A DNA stretch of 64,000 nt from the NCBI GenBank assembly GCA_028023455.1, contig JAQFVV010000012.1:15082364-15146363 (forward strand). Direction: 5' to 3'. The stretch's first letter is position 1. Every line of letters begins with the position of its first letter. The translations under genes and the position numbers were made by a program. A model generated the notes under the pieces. The model worked only from the letters and a program-made list of their open reading frames with translations, was not told the origin of the DNA and made no database searches. This document shows, piece by piece, positions 24,829-37,290 of the stretch. Source of the stretch: Epiperipatus broadwayi. Taxonomy: Eukaryota > Onychophora > Udeonychophora > Euonychophora > Peripatidae.

Positions 24829-25215
24829 TTACACCTGTGCAGTTGTTCTATATTTTTTCTTCTTTTCATTGTCTATCTCTATTTTGATTTGTCCTGGATT
24901 ATATTTTACTCTTTCTGATTTTACTTCTTTTGTGACTTCAATACAATCATCGTTATTCTCCTTATTTTTCTTTTCCTTTTGTATTTCTTCTAATTGAACA
25001 TTTTCATGCTTTTGCTCCATTTTCTGTTGCATTGCCTCTACAATTTTCTTTCCATAGACTGTAGACTTTGTTGCACCAATGCATGCCGAGTTCTAGGCAA
25101 TTTATTCCATTAAGTGCTGAATTTAATTTAACATTTCTATTAAATCCTATTTCATTGTTTGTTGATTTTCTTTAAACATTTGCATTAACTTCTTCAAAAG
25201 CCTTTCTGTGTCCAT
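24829..25215 (-). pseudogene. probable N-terminal ORF of the same LINE or a gag-like ORF, broken
   Basis: From ATG at 25215 the minus strand reads MDTERLLKKLMQMFKENQQ, a helical start like those at the N-terminus of retroelement first ORFs, followed by stops. The frame reopens as a 67-residue Lys/Glu-rich coiled-coil-like segment (24829-25032). It lies just upstream of the RT remnant in the same orientation, so an internally deleted LINE (5' end plus 3' end) is the simplest reading. Independent origin cannot be excluded. Confidence 0.4.
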
Positions 25216-25610
25216 ATTGGAAAAAAAAAGAGAAGAGAAAAAACATCTTTTATATAAACTTGTTTTAAATATAATGATACAAGAGAAAGTCCTATCTCCC
25301 CACTAAAGAGAGCCATAGCTTGAAACTGGTCTGGGGATGGTGACAATTATTGTTTTAAATATGTTTAATTGCTTTTCTACTTTAACAAATTTCCCTCTTT
25401 GTAAATTTTGATATATTGGACTTCACTATTTGTATTCAATGCATGATTTATGCTTTTAATAATTAATTCCATTCAATAGCATTCATGAATATCATATCTT
25501 TAGCATTGAATAATTTCTTTTGCTATTAGATCTTGTCAATGATAAACTAAATATATCCTGAAAACTGGTTTTGATTACAGGGTATATTTTGTAATTGAGC
25601 CCAAATTGGA
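25216..25610. other. AT-rich spacer
   Basis: No feature recognised between the LINE remnant and the second R1 copy. Confidence 0.5.
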
Positions 25611-25890
25611 TACTCAAAATAAAATATGCTACATAATGAATAGCAGGCAACTCTAGAATATTTATATTTTACTGATGAGGATATCAAGTACAAGTGCCTA
25701 CCCAGCTGCCCTATCACTCATATATCTAAAATAACCTCTAGATCACAGTGATTCTTGGCAAAATGACAATTGGCAGAGCATACAACTGTAAACAAAATGC
25801 TGGACAAATCTAACAATTAACAAAACAATATTTATTTCAATTTAATAAAGGATCAATTCAATGTTAAAGTTTAATATTAGTTATTTCACA
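25611..25890 (+). repeat. repeat R1 copy 2, block a
   Basis: Colinear with 21985-22260 of copy 1 (GAGGATATCAAGTACAAGTG, ACCTCTAGATCA, GCTGGACAAATCTAACAATT). Similarity stops near 25890, where a long unrelated segment begins. Confidence 0.65.
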
Positions 25891-27564
25891 CAAAACATAT
25901 TGACCATGAGCTGGTATTTTTCTGCCAGCTCATATTCATACATATATATATATTATTAAAATCACATGAATATTGTTTTATAATAAAACATATTTTTATA
26001 CTAAAAATAAACAAAAACTTTTGAAATCAATTAAATCAAAAAAAAAAAGGGGAAAAAAAACATAAGATCTTGCACGTTTTTTTATTTATAAAAGTTTGTC
26101 TTTTGTTTTATTTCCAATTCTTAAAGATAAAAGAGAAAAGAAAGTACAGTATAGAATTTTTCTGCAATTAGCTCTATTGTTGAAACTTTGATAGTGAAAG
26201 CATTTTTGTACTATCTATTACGCTCATTAGTTTGGAACGTTTCCCCAGGATTATAATTAACATTGAAAAAAAACTATAAATTACAGGATCATCTTTTGTT
26301 TAAAATTAATTGGAATTTTGTCGAAGTTAGTGACTGATCTGTTGGTTTTGATTTGGCTTGGACTCTTCGACAATTTAAATCCTGCAAAGTAAAATTAAAT
26401 AAAAAAGTGTAGAGAATGTGGAGTGACTAGAGGTTTCAGAACTTTCCCCTTTGGGGAACCTCTCTTTCTGTTACCACCTGGAACTGCCATTGGAAATGTC
26501 GACCTTGCATAGGAACATGTAGAGCTAGCCGATGAAATGAATTAACATGGAAATCTAGGTCAAACCACGACAAACATAAAGATGAAATACTTCTCCCACA
26601 GGACAATCACTGATCGATCAGGGTTTATAAACTGTTACTGAGTGAACTTTGATTTCATTTTGCATAATAGAAATATATATATACTATTAATGTTTCAACA
26701 GTAGAGTGCAGGATTATTGCTGGGAATTTTGTTAAATTAGTCAAAACAAAGGGAAGGGGGTTAAACTCATATATTCTTTAAATGTTTTTTATATATGCTT
26801 TTTATTATAATTCATGTGTGAATCAGATTAGATTTTTCCTAATAATGTTAACTGCTCAATCTTGAAAGATCAATGGGGCAGGGAAGGATTTAGGCCAGTT
26901 GTATGTTCAACAATAAGCAACACGTGAACCTGTTGAAACATGTAGGGAAAATGGATGCCCAATGACTATAGGCAAATGAATGACACACTATCTATTGAGA
27001 TTAGAATAAATTGTTCAACACTAGAAAAAGGGGGTCTGAGTGTTGCCATTTGGCACACTCTTATTTGTAAATCGCCCTTGTGTTCACATCTACTTGTTCA
27101 GGGTTTTCTGTCATACATAGGATAAGTGACAGTGCATGTTACCCCGAGAAAAGAATATTAGTTAAATAATTTGTACCATATTAAAAAAATTGGTAACATT
27201 TGCATTTAAATTTAAGCTTGTATTTTGTTCTTTACCAAAAAAAAATTCGAGTCACTTTGGAATGCTATAGAAAAAGAGAATTTTTTAATTGAAAGTGAAT
27301 ATAATTAAATCTATTAAATGTCATATTTGAGTGTCTGTTTAATCTAGTTTAGTAATTTAATTCAGTGTCCATTTGGTTGAAATAAATTTGTACAAGATTA
27401 CCTTTTAAAAATATATTTGGTGATTGCCATTCATAAATAAATAATTGACAGTGATTGTGGAAACCTTCACAATCTGGTTCCAAGCTAGAAATGCTTGGTG
27501 GCACCCTCGAACTGCCACTATATTTGCGTAATCTTTGAAAATGTGCAGATCAAGTTAAAATGTT
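25891..27564. other. insertion within R1 copy 2, content unidentified
   Basis: About 1.7 kb absent from copy 1 at the equivalent point (near 22300). Parts at 26420-26640 and 26870-27130 have moderate GC. A small hairpin GAGCTGG ... CCAGCTC lies at 25910-25932. No long frame, LTR or terminal inverted repeat was found. Confidence 0.35.
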
Positions 27565-27722
27565 GTGAAGTATTATTGTATCTGACAACTGATAATCATT
27601 TAAATATTACTCTTCCCTTAAATTATACTTTTAATACTATTAATAACCCCTGAACTTTACAAAGATGTGACAATTTATTCTGATGTGCACAGACACATAT
27701 ATATCTCATAGTGACATTAACA
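27565..27722 (+). repeat. repeat R1 copy 2, block b
   Basis: Matches copy 1 at about 22320-22470: ATTGTATCTGACAACTGAT, TTAATAACCCCTGAA, TCTGATGTGCACA, GTGACATTAAC. It ends abruptly at GACATTAACA, where copy 1 continues into TATCAGTTTTCC. Confidence 0.7.
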
Positions 27723-27817
27723 AAATATTGAAGCAGTCGGATCTGAGTTCGATCCTAGCTTCATGTTATTTACCCTAATACTAACCTTAAATTTCCGATG
27801 CAATGGGGCTTTATACG

Positions 27818-27964
27818 TTCAATCCACGCTAATTTCCATAAGGAATAACTTGTTTCAAATACGTAGTAAAATTAATTAGTTTAGTTTAAATTGGATCGAT
27901 TCTCTAAATAAATTCATGATAAAATATTCATGAATTTATATATATTAAATTGCGTGGATTGTGC
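27818..27964. repeat. foldback repeat with TCAATCCACGC ends
   Basis: TCAATCCACGCTAATTT at the left pairs with AAATTGCGTGGATTG at the right. The inner part contains ATTCATGA ... TCATGAAT. MITE-like, about 147 bp, non-coding. Confidence 0.5.
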
Positions 27965-28078
27965 GTATATATATTTGTAAATATTAAATGTATATAATTG
28001 TTCGAAAGTTTCATTGCGTTGGGAATACTTGTTTTTTTTTACTTTTAAATAATTTGTAAAGTTTTGCGATTAAAAGCT

Positions 28079-28249
28079 ACATTCCTTCCAAGGGCTTTCA
28101 AATTCTCAAAAACAACAGTAAAGTTTTATTAATTAAAAAAAAGATAAGAATTCAATTTTTAATCAAAATCATTTCAGACTTTAAGAATTCATTTTCTAAT
28201 TAGGAAAGGAATTCAAAAATTAGTTTGAAAGCCTTATCGAAGGAATGTT
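28079..28249. repeat. foldback repeat with ACATTCCTTC ends
   Basis: ACATTCCTTCCAAGGGCTTTC at left (one base trimmed: CATTCCTTCCAAGGGCTTTC) pairs with GAAAGCCTTATCGAAGGAATG at right with two mismatches (core GAAAGCC, GAAGGAATG). A MITE-like repeat of about 170 bp. Confidence 0.55.
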
Positions 28250-28867
28250 TCTGAAAACAACTAATTATAAAAAAAAACCAGATTGATAAGAAAATGAGCG
28301 CTAGCCGGAGGCATCAGTGAAGAGTAGATATATAGCCCTGAAAAGTAAAGAAGGGAGACTAGTTTTTGGTTGTAGAGTAGTGCAGTGAACTTTGTGTGTA
28401 TAAAAATTGTATTTCATCATGATAGAGGGCTAGAACATCAGGGATCTGGCTATGGTTCCTAAAGTCCCGAGGAATCTTCACTGGAGCTGCTGAACCGTTT
28501 TCCGGATCGATCATTCTGCTAAAATAATGAAAGCTACTAAAATACTACTCCAGTAGTTAACCAATGATGCCTACGTTTCAACAACTTGGAGGAGTAACTT
28601 AAGGACAAGCACGGAATGGTAATATGAACGTTAAACTTTCTGGCCAGTTCGAACTTTATTTTATACTCCTCCTATTTAAGAGCTCTTTATTATTTAATGT
28701 AAAAATCTTTATAAAATGCTACTATAAATTTATATTGTAATTCTTTCAATCTCTAGTCTTTAAACTTTTCCTTTTCTTACCTGGCGGTTCGTTTAACATA
28801 TTATATATATATATGTATTTATCGTGTGATTTATTAATGCTATTTAAAAATTATATGCCAATAATCT

Positions 28868-28992
28868 TTCAACTCGATGAGCTCCTCTGTTCTATTTGCC
28901 TCATGCAAATATTATAATATTAATTTCAAATAGTAATTCTCGCCCATTAGAACTAAATTTGAAAGTTCTATTAATCATCGAGTCGAAAGAAA
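28868..28992. repeat. foldback repeat with CTTTCAACTCGATGA ends
   Basis: CTTTCAACTCGATGA at 28868 pairs with TCATCGAGTCGAAAG at 28976-28990 with one mismatch. Inner pairing is weak. Probably a small MITE. Confidence 0.5.
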
Positions 28993-30330
28993 ATATTACA
29001 TGTTTATTATTTTTATAATTGGCTAATAATAAACTATTAGCTCCATTTTTCACCTATGTCCCCAGCTCCTAAGTTACAAGTGTTTATATACTCACGTAAT
29101 GTTAAAATATTGATTTCTTGTTCCACTAATATATATTTATTCGAATATAACCTTAAATGTTTTTATTGCAAAAAGGGTCGATAAAGGGTTAAATGGATTT
29201 TAATTCCACTTTTGTTATTTTATATTAATATTCAGGAAGGGCACGATATTAGGCATAATTAATATAGTTTATAAATGTTTTAAAATAGTTCGATAAAAGC
29301 TCGGTTGACTTTAATTAATTGGTCAAGTCATCACGTAGAGCATTCTACATGGGTTTTATTTTTCAACGATGACTATCAAGTCATCATCATCAAATGTTGC
29401 TGACGTAGGGCCATCTTCCGCTCCGTTAGGCTGGTCGGTGATCATATTCTCTTATTTAAATTTCTCGAGGAAGAAAGTACTTCCTTTCCGATTCATTAGT
29501 CAAAGGGCGTAAGACTTGCCAAATGCAAGCCGCCATAGGACTTCGATCATCGACTAGCGATCATCTTTCAATTTTACTCTCTGCCTTGTAATTCGTCAGT
29601 ACCATTGCATCTTTGTTCCGGTAAAACCCGCTCCGTGCTCGTAATTCGTGAAGTGATTTAAATTAAAGTCGAACCAATTCTCAAATATATTTAGTTTAAA
29701 TCAGTTTTCAAATCAAGATTAAAGTTATGCCCTAAACTACGTTTTGCTCTTCATGAATAGATTTCCGAATGTGAAAATAAATCTCACATTCCACCGTAAT
29801 AAAATTAGAACAATCATTTCCGTTCTTAATGAATACCTTTATCTGCCTTTATATTTCTCGTTGGGGGCATAGACATAGAATTCCATGTTGTGTAATACTT
29901 GTTGGCATATGATAAGGACCGCCACTCTTATTATATTTATCAATTCTTTTAAAGACTAGAGGTAATTAATGCATTCTATATTTTGATTGAAACAAAACAA
30001 ATTATTCTTATTAAATATTTTCTAACATACTTGGTTTCTCAGTTCATCATTCTTTTATAATTATTTAAATGTTAATACTCGCTGTCTGTGTTGGCAACCC
30101 GAACATACATATGATTCGATTTAAAAGTAGTCAAAGTTAATTGATATTCGTGTCAGTAAAAGGGTCTCTAGTCCTCACCAACCGGGGAGCTAGTTCTTGG
30201 CGCATAGCACTGTGCCGTCGATTTCTGCTATCTGAGCTGTTGAGTTGGGTTTGAATTCAGTTTTGGTTAAGCTGAGTTCGAATCCGATTTGACTAACGGT
30301 GGTGGTGGGTTTTGACCGGTACAATATAGT

Positions 30331-31010
30331 CAATAAGTTTTCCTCATTATATATGACCACACACACAAACTGTTACAAAACAAATCTTATATGTGATGCA
30401 TTGGATCCAACCATTAAAAAAATCAATAAGGAGTGACAATAAATAGGCTCATTAATAACTAGTGTTAGAATGCATCACTATATAAACAAGTATTGGAAAA
30501 TCGCTTTATCCAATGCAAAAATATCAATGCCCACAAATATCTCATGCAGTAATCAGAAAAATAAATCATGAGGGCCGAACACATAACTTTGCATGTTATA
30601 TAAATATCTAAAATTCTTATATACAATGCCCACACACACTTCTTTACTTCAGTCATGTCACACAGTAAACAAGAAAACTGCTAACAAATAATTTAGAAAA
30701 GTATGCATGCACTCATTATGTCAAGAATGCATACATAAATGATTGAATAATAATCTTAAGAGAATAATCAATGATTACATATAACAAACTATAAACTCAA
30801 ATCTCATTTAAAACTATTTTTTTCTATTAAAACTTCTCCTTAGAAGTAACTTAGATTATAATTAACAATTGCAAAAGTGATGGGACCCAAAAAAAAATAC
30901 TTGAATTTTCTTTCAAATAAATCTTTTTAAAAAAAAAATCTGAGGGAAAAAAGATTAAACTTTAGGAAAACAACTAGTTTAGATTCTTAAAACTAAAATT
31001 ATTAACTCTC
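30331..31010 (+). repeat. repeat R1 copy 2, block c
   Basis: Colinear with 22470-23190 of copy 1: AAGTTTTCCTCATTAT, GACCACACACACAAACTGTT, AATCAATAAGGAG, ATAAATAGGC, CTTTATCCAATGCAAAAATA, TTAGGAAAACAACTAGTT. Similarity ends near 31010 at the next insertion. Confidence 0.7.
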
Positions 31011-31384
31011 AATATAATAGAGGTTAAAATAAAAACTATTAATAATACAAAAGTTTATAAAAATACACCACCGTATAAATATAAAATTAAAATCTTTATT
31101 CTATATATCACTGACTTACTGGCAATATTTTCATAAAAGTTCATAGGAAAAGTTTTACCTTAGTCCCTCGAGTCCAAAGTGCCCTTATTTAAAAAAAATT
31201 GATTTCAACTGCATTTGTGCGGAAACGGTAAACATCACGGTCTTTTTTTCATTCTTTCCGGCATCATTCTAACTTTCATTAGGTGTATTTTTTTTCTGTG
31301 ATGAAAGATCGATTTTTTTTTTTTGTAACATTTTTATTTTTCTCATTTTTTTTAGATTTAGTGAATGGAAAATATTTTCTTCTG
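31011..31384. other. AT-rich left part of the piggyBac-containing insertion
   Basis: No coding sequence. The piggyBac remnant begins just downstream. No TTAA-flanked terminal inverted repeat could be located here. Confidence 0.4.
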
Positions 31385-32990
31385 TAAGAATGGCTGCTTT
31401 TGCTGGTAATTTTGAATTTGATTCTGATAAAGAATTTCCCATTTTGATGCGTGTATTTCTGAGGCCTCTTCTTCTAGAAACCCATCAGATGGTAGTGGTT
31501 TATTAGATGATGGAGAAGCAGGAGTATCCAAAAAAAGAAAAGCTTAGTAAAGTCATCTGTAAGAGGTGTTAGGATGGCGACTAAGCTAATGCCCGGACTT
31601 TCATCTCGACCTGATTCGGATTCATTTCTTGGTAACATTAATGAACCACGTGTACCAATCGAAACATTTACTAAGTCTCCAGGACTAGTTTTCCATCATG
31701 CATGAATACTCAATTACTGATTTTTTTAAATTTATTTTTTGATAGGGAATTAAATGATTATATATGGAAGACAGTACCGAAGTGGGTCAATCTGTTACCC
31801 ACTGAATTGAACGCATTTTTAGACATGGTAATTCATATTTGCTGTCTGTCATGCATGCCAAGGTTCAAATATATTTGGTCTAAAGATGAATTTCTGCGTC
31901 AACCAGTACTTGCTAAAGTTATGACCAGAGATCAATTTTTTGAAATTCTAAATAATTTGCATTTCGATACAATAAATCCACACCACCAATTACAAGTAAA
32001 GAGCATAATAGAATTTATAAAATACGGCCAATCATAAATCACTGTAATGTTAACTTCAAGGCTGCATATCAGATGTACCAAGAAGTAGTAGCTGAAGCAA
32101 TTACTAAATTTAAGGGTCATAACACCATGAAACAGTTTGATGCCTCAAAACAGAGGCTTCAAATGGTGGGTTTGTGCAGATAGCCATAATGGATGTGTAC
32201 CATATGGAGTGGTATACAGGCAAAAGTGAAACTCCAGATGCCAGCCTAAATCTGGGAACCTGAGCAGAGAGAGCTGTCAGTGGTTTTGCCACAACTTGCT
32301 AAACAGAATCATTGTTTTTTGTGAGATATTTTACTAGTGTACAATTAGCAGAAAAGCTGTCTGCAAGTAAAATCTCTTTATGGCTCACCCAAAGCTGATA
32401 GGAAGGGTATTCCAGGTAGCATCTGTGAAAAAGCTAAAAATTATAAACAGATGTAGAGAGGAGACTTCCATTCTGTAATTGACAGTGATCTTGAGTTTCT
32501 GGTTTGGCTGGATAAGAAGCCAATTATTATCCACCACCTGTTGTTAGAACACATCATACATATCCATGTCCAATTGCAATCAAAAAATACTACTGCATAC
32601 AGCTGGGATAGAAAGTCTAAGTGCTGGTCTATGTACTTATTCTGGCATTGTTTTGTTATGGCTATCACTAATTCCTACATTTTATACATTCTATATATGG
32701 CCCAAAAGCAAATGCAGCCTAAATCACATGTGGAATATAGAATAGCCAGTCTTATAAGTGACTTTACAAATCAGGAAAATGAGGCCTTTAGTAATACCGC
32801 ATTTTCAGATTCCATGCTATAGTTGATCTGCACAGCCATAAGCTCATCAAAAGGAGGTGCACTGTATGCTTGAAAAACAAGGAATGACATGCAACTTATT
32901 TTGGCTGTGTGGAATGTGGATGCATTCCCTTATGTAGAAGTGAAGAGGTGCTAATCATGCCAAAAGCAGCACAGCTTTACCTCCTTTGTA
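31385..32990 (+). pseudogene. piggyBac (PGBD-type) transposase remnant
   Basis: Fragments in several frames match piggyBac transposases in order. An acidic N-terminus (31391 on) is followed by the N-terminal DDE-associated segment in the 111-residue frame 31702-32037 (LLPTELNAFLDMVIHICCLS, FLRQPVLAKVMTRDQFFEI). Then come GFKWWVCADSHNGCVPYGVV (32149 on), AVSGFATT and a VRYFTS segment where the family has DNFFTS, so that catalytic Asp is lost. WLDKKPIIIHH, RKSKCWSMYLFWHCFVMAI and NSYILY follow, then a C-terminal cysteine-rich finger (RRCTVCLKN, TYFGCVECGCIPLC, near 32855-32940). Frameshifts and stops occur throughout. Dead. Confidence 0.85.
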
Positions 32991-32999
32991 AATCATTCT

Positions 33000-33440
33000 A
33001 TCCTACACAACTACCACACCTATAGTTTCAGAATCATATTCCTACTTGGTTCAGCAATAGTTAAGATATATCATTTTATTTATATTATTGTTCATTTATT
33101 GCATATAGTAACCTTATATTCATTTGTTGAAATTTTGTAGTCACACAGCTCAGATGCCTCAAACTACCCTGATGCACATGTAGACTGAAAACTATATCTC
33201 TACTTGGTCCTACAATAGGTAAGATATGATTTATTTATTGTTCATTTATTGCATAATTATAGTAACAATATATTCATTTGTTTTGTAGTCACACAGCTCA
33301 GGTACCTCAACTCCATACAACCATAACCCACCCTGGTGCATATATAGACCGAGAACCATATCTCTACTTTGTCATGCAATAGGTAAGATATAGCATGATT
33401 TTATTTATACTATTGTTCATTTGTTGCAATTTTCTAAGTC
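33000..33440 (+). repeat. tandem repeat, about 148-bp unit, nearly three copies
   Basis: Units containing GTAGTCACACAGCTCAG begin at about 33139 and 33287; a partial unit precedes them from about 33010. Each unit has a GAACCATAT(C)TC or similar block, (A/C)AATAGGTAAGATAT and TTATTGTTCATTTATTGCA. It lies directly after the piggyBac finger and may be its 3' non-coding end amplified. Confidence 0.7.
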
Positions 33441-33579
33441 TTGATTTTTTCAGTTTAAGATCAGACAATTTGAACTTTATTTCAAGGTCTCGAATTACTT
33501 TATGGTTTACAGTATGTATCTTCAGTGTTATTTTTCTCTTGATTTTCTTCATGTATTTATATTTTCAAGTATTTGAAAA

Positions 33580-33660
33580 GATTTTCAAGCTACCTCAATC
33601 CATCCACTCTATCTCATACAAGTGATATATATGACTACACATGTGAAAAGGATTAATGAT
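33580..33660 (-). mobile_element. retrozyme-like repeat fragment S5
   Basis: About 80 bp (CATCCACTCTATCTCATACA, GACTACACATGTG) match the segment between the B box and hammerhead of copies S1 to S4. It breaks off before the hammerhead, so no ribozyme is present. Confidence 0.55.
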
Positions 33661-35030
33661 CCCTAAAAAACATATTGTATGCTTGTTTTTATTGTAATTT
33701 TTCTTTGATATTTATTTTTTTGAATACACTTTTTGCTTGAAAAGAATATATTTTAGGTTCTGTTCCCCCCCCCCTTTTCAATTAATTATATTTTTTTTCA
33801 TAATTTCCAATTTACTAAAGTTCTTACTGTTACTTTTTTTTTGCCCATGCTAAAACCTAGCATTTCTAATAGATATTCTGCATGGAAGGACTAGGAGATA
33901 CCCTGCACGCAAGGACAAGATCTAGGTGTTCTACCAACAACAGAAAGTAACAATCCTCTCCTTTTCCTATATTTTATCATGAACATGTCTCAGGTAGGTT
34001 GTATAATACACCTCCCCCCCCCCTCCAGCATTTTGTGACAAATGTGATAAAGCTGTCTGTGAAATTGTAATTTTAACATATAACCTTCAAAATTTGGAAT
34101 TTATGAAGTAGTGTAAAAATAATAATGTTTAAAGGTGTTAAAAATCTTTTTAAATTTTTTTTTTAGGTAATGACTATTTTATCAGCTTTATTATATTCTT
34201 TCATGTTTACTCTTTGTAAAAATGTAATTATATTTATTGTAATAAAATAGAAAATACATATAAAATTATTTTCATTGTAATTTTTTTTTAAAATTAAAGA
34301 TGGCGTCCTAGGACTTTTAGAGAAAGGAGTGGATAAAGGGATGCTATTTTTTGAAAAGTTATAATTATGTTATAATTCTATAGACATGTAGATAGTAGTT
34401 CCTATGTTTTCTTTTACGGGTTTTATAGATATAGTTCCTCCTTGAATTGCTTCATTAACATTGAGAAATGCATTTCTTCAATATCTTTGATGGTAGTAGT
34501 TGGCTTATGTTGTTGGTTAGTCAGCCAGCAAGGTTAATCATTTAATGACTACAGGCTCATACTGGAAAGTGGACTTCATTCTCCCGGTGCTTTATCAGCA
34601 CATAATTTTTACTATAATCACTCAAAAAAGTTCTGGATTCTTCATATAGCAAGCAAAAGTAAAATACAAACAGAATAGATCAGAACAAAACAAATTGTAG
34701 TCTAAACTTAAAATATAATTCGGAGCTGCTTTTTTTGTAGCCTTAAATTCAATTAGCCCACTCATTTTCCAAGAATTTTGTCTAACTAGCCAAACCAGTA
34801 ATTACATTTTTAACTTAGATAACGGCAATTATAGATTTACCAAATTTTTAATTGGATCAATCTGGGAAATTTACAGACAACAGAATCTTAAAGAAACAAG
34901 ACTTAGTAAAAAAAATAAAAAATTTTTCTTTAAAGATCTAGAACTAAGTAATGATTGATAAGATTTAAAATTAAGTACGGTTCCTGTAATATATATATTT
35001 ACAGATTGATAACAATTCCAGTTACAAAGT
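33661..35030. other. AT-rich DNA, right part of the insertion
   Basis: C runs occur at about 33766-33775 and 34013-34023. A part of slightly higher GC at 34280-34600 has no long frame. No gene supported. Confidence 0.5.
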
Positions 35031-35200
35031 AAATAATTTTTACAATAATCTTGACCAACATAATAACAAATTTATTAATATGTATATATAATACAGCATT
35101 TACATAAAACAAAATAAAAGCTGAAATTAAACTTGTGCTTTGTCAACATAAAATATTTTATGTAAGTTAGATATTGAAATAGCCAAGATCTATCTCAATA
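35031..35200 (+). repeat. repeat R1 copy 2, block d
   Basis: Matches copy 1 at about 23210-23360: TTGACCAACATAATAA, AAAGCTGAAATTAA, TTGTGCTTTG, AACATAAAATATTT, TAAGTTAGATATTGA. Copy 2 therefore continues here after a 4-kb interruption. Confidence 0.65.
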
Positions 35201-36724
35201 CATTAAGAACATATAAAAGTAGCTAAATATAATTTATTCTACGATAAAAATTCTAAGATATGGTATTTTTTTAAAAAGTAATTATTATTAATACATTCAG
35301 TTGATATTGATTATAATACTTAGTACTATACATATTCTGTGCATAACAATTATAAATAAAATATTGCGCATGTAATGAAAATATTCACCTGTTTAAAAGT
35401 AATTCAAATTCGGTGATGCTCAACAATGATCAAAACAACTATTCCGCAATTAAAAGCAACTGTGTGTATATATGTAATCTTAGAATAAATATCTTGAATA
35501 GTGTATAAAATAATTGGAATCAATAACTCCAATACATGAAAGTTATCATTTTTATTATTATCAAATTTTTTTAATTATCCAATGACCATTCTCCCTTCAT
35601 ACTTACTTAATAGGGTATAACTATATATATATGTAAGCACATACAAAATCATATACTCAAGTTCAATTAAAAAATAGATCTATCAACCTAAAAAAAAATG
35701 GTTATCAGATGGAATAATTAAGAAATTCTTTGTTCATCATTGATATATGTATATAGCTTTCCACAGTATTATTTGTGAGATGAATATATCTGTATACATT
35801 TTATAAAAGTTCACTGTACATGTATTATGAATAAAAGCTTAAATGAATGCTCACACATCTTGTAAAATATTACCATTTATTTATTGTTTTATTTACAATT
35901 TTTGAAGTGATGCCAATCGTTTTCAAGAAGAAAGTAATTAACATCTAATTGGTTTTAAACACTTTCAATTATTACAATGAAACTAATACATCAATATATT
36001 AAAATCAGAAAAATTAATACTAAAAGAAGTTAATAAATAAAACCTTATTAAATATAAATTTTGAATGAACATTTTTAAATATGTGGTTGTATATATATTA
36101 AGATATGTGTGAGGACAAATGGTTATATAGCATTAAAATGACAACTCGGCATTCAGTTTCTTAAAAAAAAATGCACACATTTCAACTCAGTTTGTATGTT
36201 TTGTAATTAAAAAAAAAAATGCAATATCAAAGAAAATGTTCCATTACATAATTTATTCAATGAATATTATAAAACTTTTCAGACATCAGTTTTTATATAA
36301 CTAAAATAATGAACTACTATCAGTGTTAATAAATATTCATAGATATTATAAAAACACAGAAGTACTTTGTTATTTACATAAGCATGTTCAATTAGAAATC
36401 TTTTAAATTTGGTGAAAGTAAATGTCATTATGTGGTACCAAAATATTCATGAATTTTAACATTCATATTTTGTCTATTAATTAATGATTTCTAATTTCTA
36501 TTTATGAAAATTGCCTTTGATTTCCCTTTTATTATTATTTGTTACATGTCTATATAAAAGTTGATATTCTTTTAACTATTTCATATACCACATCACAATT
36601 AACCTATATATGAAGCTTTTGCATTTACATATAATTTGATGCATATTACTTTTTTATTTCAAAGATATTATATTTTGCAATTATTTACTAATCTACTAAT
36701 AATATCAACAAATCAAAAATCCTT
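35201..36724. other. AT-rich intergenic DNA, nothing recognised
   Basis: Only short simple-sequence runs; no open frame of interest on either strand. Confidence 0.6.
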
Positions 36725-36802
36725 CTTTTTCTTTTCAAAAACTTTATTTTTTTATATCAATACTGAACATATATATATATATATGTTTATATAATACAAA
36801 AC

Positions 36803-36849
36803 TCCAACGTTTCAACTGTTTTTTATCTCCATACAGTCATTTTCAAGGA
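36803..36849 (-). ncRNA. hammerhead-like motif in PLE2 3' region, left arm
   Basis: On the minus strand: UCC (stem I), UUGAAAAUGA where CUGAUGA is expected, CUGU ... ACAG (stem II), UUGAAA, AC/GU (stem III), U, GGA pairing with UCC. The layout is that of a hammerhead but the core is badly degenerate and stem I is three pairs. Probably a relic. Confidence 0.3.
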
Positions 36850-37290
36850 TCTGTAACAATAATATGAAATACATATTTATAAATAAACTTCAATTACATA
36901 AATACTTCATTTTACATTAACATAAACAGGAACAAACATATTAAACATATATAATTAAATTTTACTTATACCTCTATCCCACTGCTATATTTTTACTCTT
37001 TCTTTTACATTATTTAATTACAAATCTGTCTTAAAATCATCCAAGAAACTTTTTATACAAATTTAAAAAAACAATCCTAATTTCAAATAACCTCCCCTTT
37101 TTAAATCTTATCTAAAACCCATCTCAAAACTACATTCTTCAACTATAGCTTTAAATGAATATAAAACAAAAAAAACATCTTTTTTTTCCTTTCTTTTACA
37201 TACAAATTTTTTTTAACAGTTTATCTTTAAAACTTTTAACAATTTACCTAAACCCATTAAACATTCACTTTAATTATATAATATTTTAGA

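Larger units (their letters stand above)
27723..30330. mobile_element. 2.6-kb insertion of higher GC in R1 copy 2
   Basis: The two edges rejoin the R1 repeat (GACATTAAC | insert | AATAAGTTTTCC), so the segment is a later insertion. GC is above the window average, notably 28280-28660, 29330-29660 and 30160-30310. Near the left end TGAGTTCGATCC and near the right end GCTGAGTTCGAATCCG both resemble tRNA B boxes. No convincing protein, LTR pair or long terminal inverted repeat was seen; the class is unknown. Nested foldback repeats are listed separately. Confidence 0.45.

Noticed and set aside
24782-24997. 71-residue hydrophobic plus frame
   Set aside because: Antisense of the Lys/Glu-rich minus-strand ORF; its hydrophobicity comes from complementary codons.
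33139-33440. CRISPR-like regular array
   Set aside because: Units are about 148 bp and similar throughout, with no short repeat plus unique spacer pattern, in animal DNA.
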